This document shows, in pieces, positions 32,301-44,262 of a stretch of DNA of 64,000 bases (positions within the stretch are counted from its first letter, which is position 1; each line of letters starts with the position of its first letter). Position numbers and translations under genes: made by a program. The stretch is taken from the NCBI GenBank assembly GCA_009746045.1, contig RPFO01000065.1, positions 661,268-725,267 on the forward strand, read 5' to 3'. A model generated the notes under the pieces. The model saw only the letters and a list, made by a program, of their open reading frames with translations, did not search any database and had not been told where the DNA came from. This DNA comes from Mesostigma viride. Its lineage: Eukaryota; Streptophyta; Mesostigmatophyceae; Mesostigmatales; Mesostigmataceae.

Positions 32301-35300
32301 GCGGCAGAACTCGACACCTGGCGCGTCGCTCTTCTTGCCCTTCCACACCTTGACCTGGTAGCGCAGACGGTCCATCGCGTACGCGCCGATGACAAGGATG
32401 CCCGCGTAGTCCTCTGGCTTGACCTGGCGGCGTGGTAGGGGCCACAGGGGAGCAAGGAGCAATGGTCAGTTACCAGGGAGAGAGGGGCTTGACCTGGTGG
32501 CACAGCAAAACAAGACAAACACACAAACAATTTATGATAGTGGGACCATACATGATAGTCAGTTAGCAGGGAAAGAGGGGATTGACCTGATGCCGCTGCA
32601 GGGGCCATGGCGGTGAGGAGCCAGGGTGAATCATACAGGGGCTACCACAAGGGGGGGATCCGCAGGTAGACACCATGCTTACAAGGACACCTATGTCAAC
32701 AATCCCTCTGGGTTACAACAAGAACTTCCACGGCATTCAGCAGCACACCCACACACAGTCACCCACAACCAATCGCAGCTATCTTTGACCCGCTGGCGCA
32801 CGCCCCCTACCCCCCCCCCACAGCCCCCGCCCTGCATCACCGGCATGTGCAAGGCACCCACCTTGGTCACGCAGGTAGTGCAGAAGACCTCCTCCTCGAT
32901 GCGGCCGTCGGTCGGGTTGGAGGTGAACCGGATGCCGTCACCCCCCCACAGGTAGGAGACGTATTCGATATCATACCCGGCACGAGGGTAGTACTCGTTG
33001 TACGACCGGAACTCAAACGGGTCAAAGTGCTCCTCAATCAACACAGCGATCTTGCCCTTGCGGGGGCCCACCGCGGGCACGATCCCCTTGGCATTCGGCT
33101 TGAGCACGCCACCAGCCGACCCGCTGCTGCCGGTGGTTGTCCCGCTGCTGGTGCCAAAGTACATGTCGAAGAAGGTCTTGTAGACGTCGCGGAGGAAGTA
33201 GAGGTGTTCGTACTTCTTGTAGCAGCCGCCGCGGTCACCAGTGCGGATCCACACCACGTCGCCGTACGCCGTCATCTCACCCGTGTTGATGTCAAAGCAG
33301 ACCCAGTCAAAGGAGACATCTTCGCCGCTGAAGGTCACGCGGGGCCACGTCATGCGCACGCGCGGGTTGGCCAGCATCGCCCACCAGGAGGACTCGTAGA
33401 CATTGCCCTTGCCGCGGCCCAGCCAGTAGCCCTTCAGGCCGTCGGGGGTGGGCACCGCGCTGATGCTGCTCTCGCTGTCGTAGAGCGAGTCCTTGGTGAA
33501 GTACATCAGCTCGTCGCGGTACTCATTGAAGAGGACCTGGGGAGCAAATAGGCAGGATGACAGGTAAGGATACAGGAAGGGATGAGGAACATGTGCTTCT
33601 TCATAAGCTCGCCAGAGAAGTCGTTGACCAGAACATCCTCCTGGTCACTCACTATGAGCCCGGTCTACTCTCTTATGCGAACATCCAACCATGGGTTCAC
33701 TCACTCCATCAACCCAGGCCATCACTCAATCGCGAGGCAAAGGTACGCACCATGGGCACACTGTACTCCTGCATGGTGCCGTCATTCCAGCACACCGATG
33801 GCGTTGCTGCCAGCAATGCCAGCCGGTCGTCCTACCCGTATCCAACGTGACCCCCTGTACTCCTTGGTATCATCATACCACTTTGCCCGTTCAAGCGCTC
33901 CTCCTGAGTCACCACAAGCCCTCTCCATCCTTCCACCCACTGCCACAGTTCCTCACGAGCAGAAAGAAAATGTCGCCCAAAAGGGTGCACCCCCTCACCA
34001 TCAGCCTTCGGCACTCCTCCTTGATACCATCCTACGCCACCATCATGCTGCTACCAACATACGGTCCATCGACCCCGTTGCCGTGACCCACCGTGAGCCC
34101 GCTGTACTCCTCCTCCACTCCGTCGATGACGAACGTCTTGTTCTGCTTGTCGCCGTCACGCAGCGCCTGGCAGTGCGTGAGCCACCAGACCTTGTTCTCG
34201 TTCTCCACGGTGAGCGGGTTGCCGTACGAGCCGCGGATCTTGGACAGTGGCGTGTTGCGCTCCGTACGGCGGTAGATGCGGATGCCCTGGATGCGCAGCG
34301 CGTCCTCGATGATGAGAGGCGGGCGGCGGTCCGCCTGGTGGTCATGTGATAGGGGGGCCACACACATTAATTACAGCATGCAGTGCAAGCGGTGGGCATA
34401 ATGCACATTTAGGGGCATTCCTTGCTGGGTCATTGTCAAGAGGCGATGCCAGGTGGGCACAGAGTGTGAGCCATCCACGCGGCGAGATACGAGGGCATTC
34501 GGCACAAGCCAATTCGGCGGCGCGGGCACATGCGCATCCAGCACAAAGGAGATAGCCAACCAGGTGAGGCGGGTAAAAGCTTTCGTCTCTTACGTTCACC
34601 CTAGCAGCCGCGAACCGGGCAAAGGGAGTCCACCTGCTCACCCCCCCGTACTGGCTGGAAAATCTGGTGAAGCGCATTCATACGCGGGTCATTATATGTT
34701 GTGAATCTTTGCACATCGGCAGGCGGACGACGAGGCCAGGTAAAGGACCCTATTGGATATTGGATGAGAACCAAGAGGCAACTCTATAGGTTGCTCATAA
34801 CACCTGACAAGCGGGGAAAGGTTGCGCCCCTATTGCTAGCCTTCTGAGGTGAAAAACTGCTTATCCTCGCATACCGAGGTATGAGCCGTTTATGCTAGCG
34901 TACTGGGAGCATGGACTACGGGCTACGTATACCAGCACACACATGCCGAGAGCGTGAGCTAATTATGCTACCATACCGAGAGCATGGGCCAGTGATGCTA
35001 CCACACTGAGAACGCCTGGACTAGCCATGTTACCACAGCAAGAGCTTGGGCTAGTAACGCTAACACACCGAGAGCGTGGAGAAGTCGGCGATGAAATCCT
35101 TGGACGCGAGTGAGGAGGGGATGGTCATGTTGGTGTTGGCAAACACGGCGCCCAGGTTCAGCTTGATGCTCGAGTAGTAGTTGCTGGCGCACGCAGGACC
35201 GGGGGGGGAGGCAGAGTGGGGGTAAGGCCCGGGGGGGGGGGGGGAGGATGGGCAGGGAAGCACGGCCAGGCAGAAGACGAGTTGAGAAGGAGGGAGGGGG

Positions 35301-36519
35301 AGGCGCGCGGGCACAAGGCGGTCGTGTGGGCGCATTCTCTGGAACGGGCAAGATTTGTGTGACGTGGTGAGTAACCAAGGATGTTCGTGGGAGCAGATGG
35401 GATCGTATACAGAACAGCTGCACGGGCTAAGTTGGGTTACTTGCCGAGAACATGGCACGATCGACAATGACCCCTTCATGCACGAAGTATTCATAGTACA
35501 GCCCCTGCACCTCCCTAGATAATGGAGAGCCCTGATGCAACATGTGACGGCATCGTCGGATGGCGCAATCCTTGAAAAGGAAGATGAGAACAGACGGCTT
35601 CCATTCATGTCCGAGGGTGTAGCATGGCCAGGCACAATGAAGCATGGACCAGCAGCCGATAACATCCATTTGCTGGAAGTGGGAGAAAATGCGACATGTG
35701 GGCCAAGCTGAAAAACATGTGGTGAACGATGCATGGTTACATAACCACGCTCCACATGAAAACACCAGAAAATAGCAATAGTTTCTGGAAACGAGGAAGA
35801 AAAAAATCCCACAGTGGTTTTACGTAGTAGGATGACATACTAGGACGGTAGAATAGTAGTAACGTTTCAATGCAGTGCTAGCCTTGCCGGGGAGGGACAG
35901 CTGCACATCCATCACGGCAATCCACAAGGATAAGAAATGCGAAGTCCAAAAGTGCCGTGTTGCGTGCCTGTTGGACCTTTGCAGGTGAGATACGCGTACG
36001 TAAGAAGGTACTGCAGTGCGGACGCTAGAACAGCTAAACAACATTATACAGCCAGCAAATCTTAAATTTCTTGCGAACACAACTCGAGGCCTATCCACAC
36101 TAGGTCGTCGGAATTCCATCTTTCACTGAAGGGGGGAATTTATGAAAGCGTCAGCACAAACTTTCTGCGATTTGGTGGTCGTGGGACGGTCCGCACCTAG
36201 GGAAGCTGCTCATCTTCTGGAGGTACTCCTGAGCATCATTGATGTCCTTCTGCGTGTAGGTGCCCGCGCGCACAACGAGGGCATCGCGAGAGCCAGTAGC
36301 ACAGACCGAGGCGGGCTTCGCCGCAGCAGCCTGGGCACCCCAGAAGGCAGACCTAATTGCATTCCCGGACGGGGCCAAGGAAACCCTCCCTCCCCGCACT
36401 GGGGCAGCAACGGCTGGCAAAGAGCGCGACGCATTAGCCTTTGATGGAACTGCTCTGGAGCTGCTGAATGCAGCCACAGAGCGAGAAATGGAAACGGATG
36501 CCACGGAGGCGGACGCCAT
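29353..36519 (-). CDS. plastid-type protein with novel N-terminal region fused to a DJ-1/PfpI domain
   Basis: Eight exons, all phases consistent: 36519-36197, 35183-35069, 34334-34092, 33536-32862, 32423-32286, 31569-31495, 30481-30462 (20 nt) and 29509-29353 (TAA). The total is 1746 nt, 581 aa. Residues 1 to about 75 are rich in Ser, Ala and Arg without acidic residues (MASASVASVSISRSVAAFSS), as in chloroplast transit peptides. Residues about 85-353 are unrecognised; the part around VSFDWVCFDINTGEMTAYGD could be an NTF2/SnoaL-like fold. A Ser/Gly/Thr linker lies at about 354-372. The DJ-1/PfpI domain begins near 388 (GKIAVLIEEHFDPFEF), with acidic residues at about 395-396 and the nucleophile elbow GHICHSLW (Cys506-His507). 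It ends with ELTVDGNLICGKHPGMVEKF. Family members are cysteine-dependent amidases, glyoxalase-like enzymes or redox chaperones; the activity here is unknown. Confidence 0.88.
30909..31079. repeat. about 42 bp x 4 intronic minisatellite
   Basis: Units read 'cgccactagcacacggcac' plus 'aattatcaggtc' with C/T variants. It lies in the intron between exons 6 and 7 of the DJ-1-domain gene. There are no spacers, so it is not a CRISPR array. Confidence 0.92.
32423..32590 (-). repeat. triplicated 3' splice-site segment of the DJ-1-domain gene
   Basis: On the minus strand the acceptor and exon-5 start CCAG/GTCAAGCC (junction at 32423) recurs upstream as CACCAG/GTCAAGCCCC (about 32493) and CATCAG/GTCAATCCCC (about 32586). 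The two upstream copies share 'ctctctccctggtaactgac'-like flanks. Confidence 0.7.
34860..35080 (-). repeat. about 30-33 bp minisatellite starting at the 5' splice site of intron 2
   Basis: On the minus strand the exon end and donor CACGCTCTCG/GTGTGTTAGCG (junction at 35069) is followed by about five degraded copies, such as CATGCTCTCGGTATGGTAGC. Each spans the last exon bases, the donor and about 20 intron bases. Confidence 0.75.
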
Positions 36520-36528
36520 TGTTGCAAT

Positions 36529-37145
36529 ACGATGACTGCCCGGATCCCGGAGCCTCAACGCACGGGACAAACCCCCCACAAGATATGGCAACAAGATCTC
36601 TGCGTGCACCAACTGGACATGGCACGGGACCGGTTGGGCCCGAAAGATCCTTCCCAGCCCGGCAGACCGGCACAGGTGGAACGTTGCATTGCACGGTGGC
36701 ATCAGGCATGGCACGAGCGGAACTATCTGGTAGCTAGGCCCTAATAGCAGGGGCCCAGGGCTCATTCTTACCCATTTCATCAGGAAGTACCCGCCACTGG
36801 GATTACAGAAGGTTGTGCAGTCTTATGCCAGCAGACCCTCGACTTGTCCGCGCCGCGCCGCCTGCTGCCGTGGGCCTGTCTGCCACATGGGCCTGGGTTG
36901 CCTCCGTCCAGAAAGTGCCAAATATCTTCTTGAACGCTTGAACTACATATTGCCGTACGAGATTCTTCAACCTTCAAACAAAATGTTTGTTGCAGGCAGC
37001 CAAGCTCGTGGCTTGGTCGTTGAGTCGCCTTCGCCATGTCACGTCAAAAATTCAAGGCAGTCCTCTGCCCCACCTGGACACCTCGAAGCGTTGCGCACAT
37101 GACACACCCTCGTGGCATACTATCTCTTATCAGTGTCACAGCATA
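36529..37145. repeat. 617 bp unit, first copy of a tandem duplication (holds the empty insertion site)
   Basis: It starts ten bases upstream of the DJ-1-domain gene ATG. It matches 37146-37255 plus 44270-44787 almost exactly; differences noticed are a G/T near 36843 vs 44475 and an A/G near 36744 vs 44387. It contains 'gaccggttggg' at 36628-36638, uninterrupted. Confidence 0.92.
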
Positions 37146-37255
37146 ACGATGACTGCCCGGATCCCGGAGCCTCAACGCACGGGACAAACCCCCCACAAGA
37201 TATGGCAACAAGATCTCTGCGTGCACCAACTGGACATGGCACGGGACCGGTTGGG
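37146..37255. repeat. second copy of the duplication, left part, ending in an 11 bp target-site duplication
   Basis: It corresponds to 36529-36638 and stops after 'gaccggttggg' (37245-37255), where the 7 kb insertion begins. Confidence 0.92.
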
Positions 37256-37269
37256 GGTTCTGGCTCGCA

Positions 37270-37924
37270 CACTCATGAGTTAAAAACTCACCCCCGGACC
37301 AGAATCAGACCGGGGATCGTCGCCGCGCCAGGTTGCGAGCTACTCCAAGCAGGCCGTGGACTGCCCTAGCGGCGTATCCAGACGGGAAGTCTGCGTAACC
37401 AGCGTAAACCAGACTCCAGCATGCCGTAAGTACAGGTAAAAGCTGTTAAAACCCCATGCCAGAGACAGCTGCTGACAAAGTTACAGTGCAGCGGGCACCC
37501 CCGGCAGCCATAGCGGGAACGATAGTCCGGCAATTGACGGGGGCGGCATGGATGTTTATTAAACGTAGATTGATTATATTTAACGTACAAGGTAGCGTTA
37601 CCTGCAATCCAATAAATGAGGCATTGTAGCGTGGATTTTCTCCAGAGCTTTACCGTGTTTGTCGTGGCAGAATGTTCCAATGCAGTAGATCAAGTGACGC
37701 CATTACTATCGATGTTCCTTTGCATTGCTGCATCTGCCAATTGTTTTTCACTTAAAAGATTGATATTGCCTTGTCATGTCGCCAGGTAGACCGATATCCA
37801 AGCGAGTTACGGGCGACTTTGCTCGCGATCATAAATGTAGGAGCACGCATTAATTAAACCGGACTTGCTTGGGGTCAGGTCCCGATGGTGCGTTGTCGAG
37901 CGAGAGCCCACCAAGCAGGCGTGC
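37270..37924 (+). repeat. left terminal inverted arm
   Basis: It begins 'cactcatgagttaaaaactc' and runs through 'ccagacgggaagtctgcg' to 'aagcaggcgtgct'. The reverse complement is at 42639-43479. Confidence 0.9.
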
Positions 37925-38978
37925 TTATTGTTTATAATTATTATGATCATGAACCTGCCTTATTGCCAGCATGAGTTCAGCTAGACTGTGGCCACTTTTG
38001 GTGCCGTGATGCTACAGTCATACCGTTGGCAGCCATTTTCCGTTTTCCTCAAGCGCTGGAATGCACAACTTCTCCATACTTATCCCGCCCGGCATGTCAG
38101 TGACCGTTCCCCAGGTATAGAACACTTCATGGCTTATTCATACTTGCTGGTTTGGGGCAGCGTATTTGCTTCTATCACCAGCAGCGCTTCACCTGACACT
38201 TTCGTTTGACTGCAGAGCCCCAACGTGATGCCTTGGCGTTGGCGGTGGTCCTCAAGCGCGTACTGTCTGAAGGACAGTATCATGGTATGACATTGGTAAG
38301 CTTTTGCGTTTGGTTTTGGCAGAGCTCTTGCCAGCAGCCGGGGCAGAATAGCAGCAGTATTGTCAATACCTGTTCTTATGCTTGCTCAACACGATAAATC
38401 ATGTAGTCTGTTTCTCTGATGAAGACATTGGTTGGCAGTCGTATCAATAGTGTTGCCTGCAATTTTCCCAGACCGGATACGCCTGTATGGTTGGCGATTA
38501 CGGTTACTAGCATTTCTTCTTAGAGCCCGGGAGTCATGTTGAGATCAAGGTGACTAATGTGACATTGCTTTCTCTTTGCTAATGTTACTAGGGTTGTGGT
38601 GCCGGGATGCTGCATGTTGCTAACTGAGAAAAGCAGGATTCGTCCTTCAGAAAGAGACTAATATGACAGCAGGTAATATCTAGCACATCATCGTTCCCTT
38701 AGTGAACTCGTTGCATGTATACATCCTGCTTCCACGCTTGCTTCCTTGCTTTTGGTTGCTGGCTGGCCGGCCGGCTGGTTGGCGTGTATTGCTTGTTCCC
38801 ATAAACATTTGTATACGTACACGCACGCTCATGTTGTCATGCACGCACAAGACCGCACCAAAGCAACCAACCAATGTAACAAGCTCCCATATCCCATGGT
38901 CATGACTCCCCACCCTACCCAACAGCTGCACCTCATGCCCACTGCTTACACCATGGTTGTCATGCCAAACTGCTGCCA

Positions 38979-39435
38979 TGGCCGTCATGGCTGTCGTTGC
39001 TGTCGTTGCTGTCGTGGCTGTCGTGGCTGTCGTGGCTGTCGTGGCTGTCGTGGCTGTCGTGGCTGTCGTGGCTGTCGTGGCTGTCGTGGCTGTCGTGGCT
39101 GTCGTGGCTGTCGTGGCTGTCGTGGCTGTCGTGGCTGTCGTGGCTGTCGTGGCTGTCGTGGCTGTCGTGGCTGTCGTGGCTGTCGTGGCTGTCGTGGCTG
39201 TCGTGGCTGTCGTGGCTGTCGTGGCTGTCGTGGCTGTCGTGGCTGTCGTGGCTGTCGTGGCTGTCGTGGCTGTCGTGGCTGTCGTGGCTGTCGTGGCTGT
39301 CGTGGCTGTCGTGGTTGTCGTGGCTGTCGTGGCTGTCGTGGCTGTCGTGGCTGTCGCGGCTGTCGTGGCTGTCGTGGCTGTCGTGGCTGTCGTGGCTGTC
39401 GTGGCTGTCGTGGCTGTCATGGCTGTCATGGCCGT
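38979..39435 (+). repeat. 9 bp minisatellite GGCTGTCGT, about 50 units
   Basis: It is a nearly pure array with rare GTT, CGC and CAT variants. Its period of three codons makes all six frames open; none is a credible gene. Confidence 0.97.
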
Positions 39436-39897
39436 CTTGGCAATTGCCAGGGGAACTCGGTGAGTGCCAGTTCAAGATGCTCGAGGGCAAGTGGGCTAGG
39501 GCGTTTGGCAATGCGCACGCAGGTGCATGCCGGACACTTGTTCTTTGTAACGTAGTACAGGCAGTGCAGACGGGCTGGACATGCAAATACTTGCTGTCCT
39601 TAGCAAGTGGCCAGCCCAAGCAAGATGCACATGCATGCAACCCATCGCTGTGTGTAATGTCTTGTATCCACACTCCGTAGGTACCTGGCATGCACATGGT
39701 CTGAACTTGCAGAATTTCACTCCAACAACATGTGGCTGGCAGCAAGCATTGAGGTAACTGCAACTGTAAATCTGTAACGACTAATCTCACGCATCCAGGA
39801 ATAGTTGTCTCCATTATTGTATGGGAGGGAGGGGTAGGGTTGATAGGGATTCTACTTGGTAGGGTTGAGAGAGCACGAACGTGAAAAGATCAAGGAG

Positions 39898-40000
39898 ACA
39901 ACCAGCGCAGGCCAGAAATCGGGAGAATCCGGTCCATGGTAGCTCGAGCCTGCCGTTATCTTTTCCGCGTTTTCGAGTCGTTCAGGATGATGAATATGAA
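39898..40000 (+). repeat. dispersed short repeat (possible SINE), plus copy 2
   Basis: It begins 'acaaccagcgcaggcc', with 'ccatggtagctcgagcctgc' and 'gagtcgttcaggatgatgaa'. It matches the copies at 15531, 16912 and 49371. Confidence 0.75.
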
Positions 40001-40149
40001 GTGAGACAACTATGCCTGGACGCATGGCGATCCAACGCCGTGGAAGGACTAGGGTAGTTGTCTGATAGGAAAGACGCGAAGGCCGCGGAAGCCGCGTGGC
40101 TATCTCTAGGAAGACCTGCATGGAGGGAGCTAGACAGAGGGTAGCGAGA

Positions 40150-40220
40150 AATGTTGATGGGGAAAACACACACACACACATGCACACACACACACATACA
40201 CACACACACACACACACGCC
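40150..40220. repeat. CA microsatellite
   Basis: An 'acacacac' tract with 'tgc' and 'tac' interruptions. Confidence 0.9.
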
Positions 40221-40530
40221 ACCAGCAGCAACAAAAACAACCAAAACTAAGAAGGAAAAGAGGGAACACATACGCACATGCATACACGAAGGGATCAGAA
40301 TACACGAAGGGGCTAAAATAAGAAGTAAGGAGTATACATCTCTTTGATACATTACAGAGCTGGTTGTCTCTTTGATACATTACAGAGGGAAAAAGAAAAA
40401 GGAAAAGGAAAGAAAGAAAAAAGAAAAGATTTAACGTAAATGGTAGTCATACGAACAATAATAAATAAAGACAAAGTAAAGAGTAATAATTATAACAAAA
40501 ACCAAAATGGAATAAAGAATGCACGGAGAT

Positions 40531-40592
40531 GGAATTAATTAATTAATTAATTAGACTCGTGCTCCCGTTGGGGAGTCACGGAGCATTAACCC
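40531..40592 (-). mobile_element. retroposon 3' end (hairpin plus TTAA tail), minus strand
   Basis: On the minus strand it reads 'gctccgtgactccccaacgg' then 'gagcacgagtc' then AATTAATT repeats. The hairpin pairs CTCCC with GGGAG around CAAC, with an outer GTG/CAC stem. The 5' body, to the right, is not delimited. Confidence 0.7.
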
Positions 40593-41889
40593 CGATGGAT
40601 GGATGGGTGGGTGCAAACAGTCCTACCGGTCTAAGCTATCTACATCAGCCACCTACGACATCTATCTAACAGCATTACTAACTACAACATCTATCTATAC
40701 AGCATCACGCTGCCCTAGGGGAGCTGTCTGGCGTGCCTCCCGCGGGTTTGCACACGCGGGCGCTTCCCCACAGGATGGAAAGCATGGAGATGGAAATTAA
40801 TGTGTAGCCTTGTTTTGTTTAAGTGGTGTGTCTCACATAAGTCACGTGAACAAAATGGAACTAAGATTACGTGCACCATCTGCGAGCATAGTTGTCTCAC
40901 TTCATATGCACAGCTATGATGGGTACTCTTGATACATGCTTCACAAGGGCAATGCATGTAGTGGATCTCTACCGGAACTGGCGGGGGGGGAGAATCAGGC
41001 ATACAGGCAATGCGGACTTCTCCATGGGATATGCAGATGGTATGTCGCAGTATTACTATGTTCTTGGGACATCAACTACAACAATAAAAAGTACAACAAT
41101 AAAACAGCCTAGCATTTGGGTGTGCACTTGGTTGTCTTGAAGAAGATGTCTTCAAAAAGTTATATACAGAGTAAGGGCGAGAAACCCACAGATACATGGC
41201 ATTATTCCAACAAAGTGAATTACATGGTCACACTCTAATGCAGCCAGCCAGTTCAGGATTGAGGTAGGCAGCACATGTGACTTTTATATGCTGGCCGTCA
41301 GGCTAGCTAGTTATTGGCGCGCAGCACCATCAGCTCAGCTCTGGCCAAGGTAATGGAAACACAGAACATCACTTGTGAACCGAATGTAGCACAGACATGG
41401 CTGTTCACATCAGCAACGTGAGAGATGCACATGATCAAAGAGACATGATGCCTGCAAGAAAGCCATCAAGCCACCGACATGCCAACGCAAGCCAGCAAAC
41501 ATGCAGCAAGCACAGCAAACACCTACCACAGTGATGATATCACACCCCCAATCTGCCAATCCCTAGATAGTAGATACCTAGCTGAGGCTGCGGGTGGGGC
41601 CTGCTCAGGTGTTCAAAGGCTAGGGTTGGATTCGGAAAATGTTGGGTGGTTACCTGCCAAAAATCGCCCCACATTCTGTACAGCACTTGAGTGCTCCGTG
41701 ACCTCTCAGCCGAGGCTTAGGTTCCATCAATAACTTGCGCCAGCAAGGCAAACAATCAAAGACAGCCACCAATGCAAGCAATACAGCTATGCAAATAACC
41801 CAGAAAAACAAGTAGGCACAAGTCAGCGATGCAAGCCGCTTAGTCAGTCTTAATGCATGCAATGACCTCCTTGTGGCGACAACAAAGGG

Positions 41890-42545
41890 AGTCATGGCAG
41901 TCATGACAGCCATGACAGCCAAGACAGCAAGGACAGCCATGAAAGCTGAAAGCCATGACAGCAAGGACAGCCAAGACAGCACAAGGACAGCCGCAATGGC
42001 CATGACAGCCATGACAGCCATGACAGCCATGACAGCCATGACAGCCATGACAACCATGACAGCCATGACAGCCATGACAGCCATGACAGCCATGAAAGCT
42101 GACAGCCATGACAGCCATGACAGCCATGACAGCCATGACAGCCATGACAGCCATGACAGCCATGACAGCCATGACAGCCATGACAGCCATGACAGCCATC
42201 AAAGCTGAAAGCCATGACAGCCATGACAGCCATGACAGCCATGACAGCCATGACAGCCATGACAGCCATGACAGCCATGACAGCCATGACAGCCATGACA
42301 GCCATGACAGCCATGACAGCCATGACAGCCATGACAGCCATGACAGCCATGACAGCCATGACAGCCATGACAGCCATGACAGCCATGACAGCCATGACAG
42401 CCATGACAGCCATGACAGCCATGACAGCCATGACAGCCATGACAGCCATGACAGCCATGACAGCCATGACAGCCATGACAGCCATGACAGCCATGACAGC
42501 CATGAAAGCTGAAAGCCATGACAGCAAGGACAGCCAAGACAGCAC
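41890..42545 (-). repeat. 9 bp minisatellite (CATGACAGC on plus strand), about 60 units
   Basis: On the minus strand the unit is GGCTGTCAT, the array at 38979 with one G-to-A change, in inverted orientation. Two 'gaaagctgaaag'-type spacers punctuate it, and one end segment ('aaggacagccaagacagcac') occurs at both ends. Confidence 0.96.
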
Positions 42546-42638
42546 AAGGACAGCCGCAATGGCCATGGCGGCAATGACTGCCCAGGAGCGAACAGTAACA
42601 TCATCAACACAAGTATGCAACCATAACCAACACTAACG

Positions 42639-43479
42639 CGTGCTTGATGGGCTCTCGCTCACCAACGCACCATCGGGACCTGACCCAAAGCAAGTCCGGT
42701 TTTACGCGCGCTCCTACATTCATCGACCAACGATGGACAACGCGGAAGAGTCAAGACAGCTCGCAGGAAAGAAAATAACACCAGCAACCCCGCTCGCCAG
42801 TTGTATGTTACAACTGTTGCCAGCGACCCCGCTCGCCAGTTGCATCTTACACTTGTTTATGGCGAGCAGAGTCGCCCGTAAGTCGCCTGGATATCGGTCC
42901 GCCTGGCGACATAACAAGGCAATATCAATCTTTTAAGTGAAAATGAATTGGCAGATGCAGCAATGCGAAGGAACAATCGATAGTAATGGCGTCACTTGAT
43001 CTACTGCATTGGAACATTCTGCCACGACAAAACGGTAAAGCTCTGGAGAAAATCCACGCTACAATGCCTCATTTATTGGATTGCAGGTAACGCTACCTTG
43101 TCATACTCTTAGCAACAAGATATGGAAGCGTCAATCTGCGTTTAATAAACATCCTTGCCGCCCCCGTTAATTTCCGGAATATCCCTCCCGCTATGGCTGC
43201 CGGGGGTGCCCGCTGCACTGTAACTTTGTCAGCAGCTGTCTCTGGCATAGGGTTTTAACAGCTTTTACCTGTACTTACGGCATGGCTACATTACACCTTT
43301 TGTAGTACACCTACCGACGTGAGTTGAGGCTGGAGTCTGGTTTACGCTGGTTACGCAGACTTCCCGTCTGGATACGCCGCAAGGGCAGTCCACGGCATTC
43401 TTGGAGTAGCTCGCAACCAGGCGCGGCGGCGATCCCCGGTCTGATTCTGGTCCGGGGGTGAGTTTTTAACTCATGAGTG
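42639..43479 (-). repeat. right terminal inverted arm
   Basis: It is the reverse complement of 37270-37924, with extra sequence mainly at 42720-42880 where a short segment ('cccgctcgccagttg') is duplicated. It ends 'tttttaactcatgagtg'. Confidence 0.9.
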
Positions 43480-43487
43480 AAAAAAAT

Positions 43488-44262
43488 ACACCGTCCGCAT
43501 TGGAAGTTCTAACTAAATAATTAGCTTCTGGAAAATGTTCTGGCTGAAAACCATAAAAAAAACAAAAGAAAATTAATTAATTAACTCCGGGGGCTGAGGA
43601 CTGGACTCAACAAACAAACAAACAAAATTAATTAATTAACTCATGTGGGCACGGTGTCGTCGCCCTGTGAGAAAACAAACAAACACTTTATATTATATAA
43701 AAGTACATAAAACCTTCGAAAATACCTTGGACAGGCGGGGAACATGAAATATCGTGAAAATCGAAAAAAAACCGCGAGACTCAGGCCGAGCGCGGGGTGA
43801 GGCGCGAACCAAGTGAACCGCTTTTGCATCCAGCAATCCACGCTCTACTGCCTCGGCAGGGCACGTCGGTCGGTACTCAGTAGAGGCTGAGGCCTGAGCG
43901 TGTCTACAGATGTACATGTAAGATGTACTACTCATGTGCGATACTGGGCCTTGAGCAATTAAATAGGGTATCACTGACCTGAGACCTCCACTGACTATAG
44001 CCTGTGGCCGCCGAAAGGGGGGCCGCCGGGCCGGGTTGGGGACGGCGTGTACCATATCTACCAAACAAACAAAAGAAATTTAATTAAATAAGTACCCAAG
44101 TGCCGTGAACGGCTGCAGGACAAACAAACAAACAAAAGGTTTTAATTAAATAATAAAAACCCGGGACTCTAACTGGCTCCCCAACAAACAATCCAGGGTT
44201 ATTCGTAATGCAAATACGGCAAAAATTGACCCATAATAACAAACTTCCAATGCGGACGGTGT
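43488..44262. mobile_element. nested 775 bp element with 21 bp inverted ends
   Basis: The ends are 'acaccgtccgcattggaag' plus 'tt' and the exact reverse complement at 44242-44262. The interior holds AATTAATTAA tails next to 'acaaacaaacaaac' tracts at 43572-44140 and a possible tRNA-like B box on the minus strand near 43810 (ggttcgcgcctc). No coding sequence was seen. Confidence 0.7.

Noticed and set aside
32847-33551. 234-codon plus-strand frame
   Set aside because: It is antisense to exon 4 of the DJ-1-domain gene, whose protein shows clear family motifs and splice phases.
38680-39814. Long frames of Val/Ala, Ser/Trp/Leu, Cys/Arg/Gly and Asp/Ser/His repeats (also 41650-42636)
   Set aside because: They derive from 9 bp minisatellites inside a transposon.
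43780-43900. tRNA gene on the minus strand
   Set aside because: There is a B-box-like stretch, but no cloverleaf with proper stems could be built; at most a tRNA-derived fragment.
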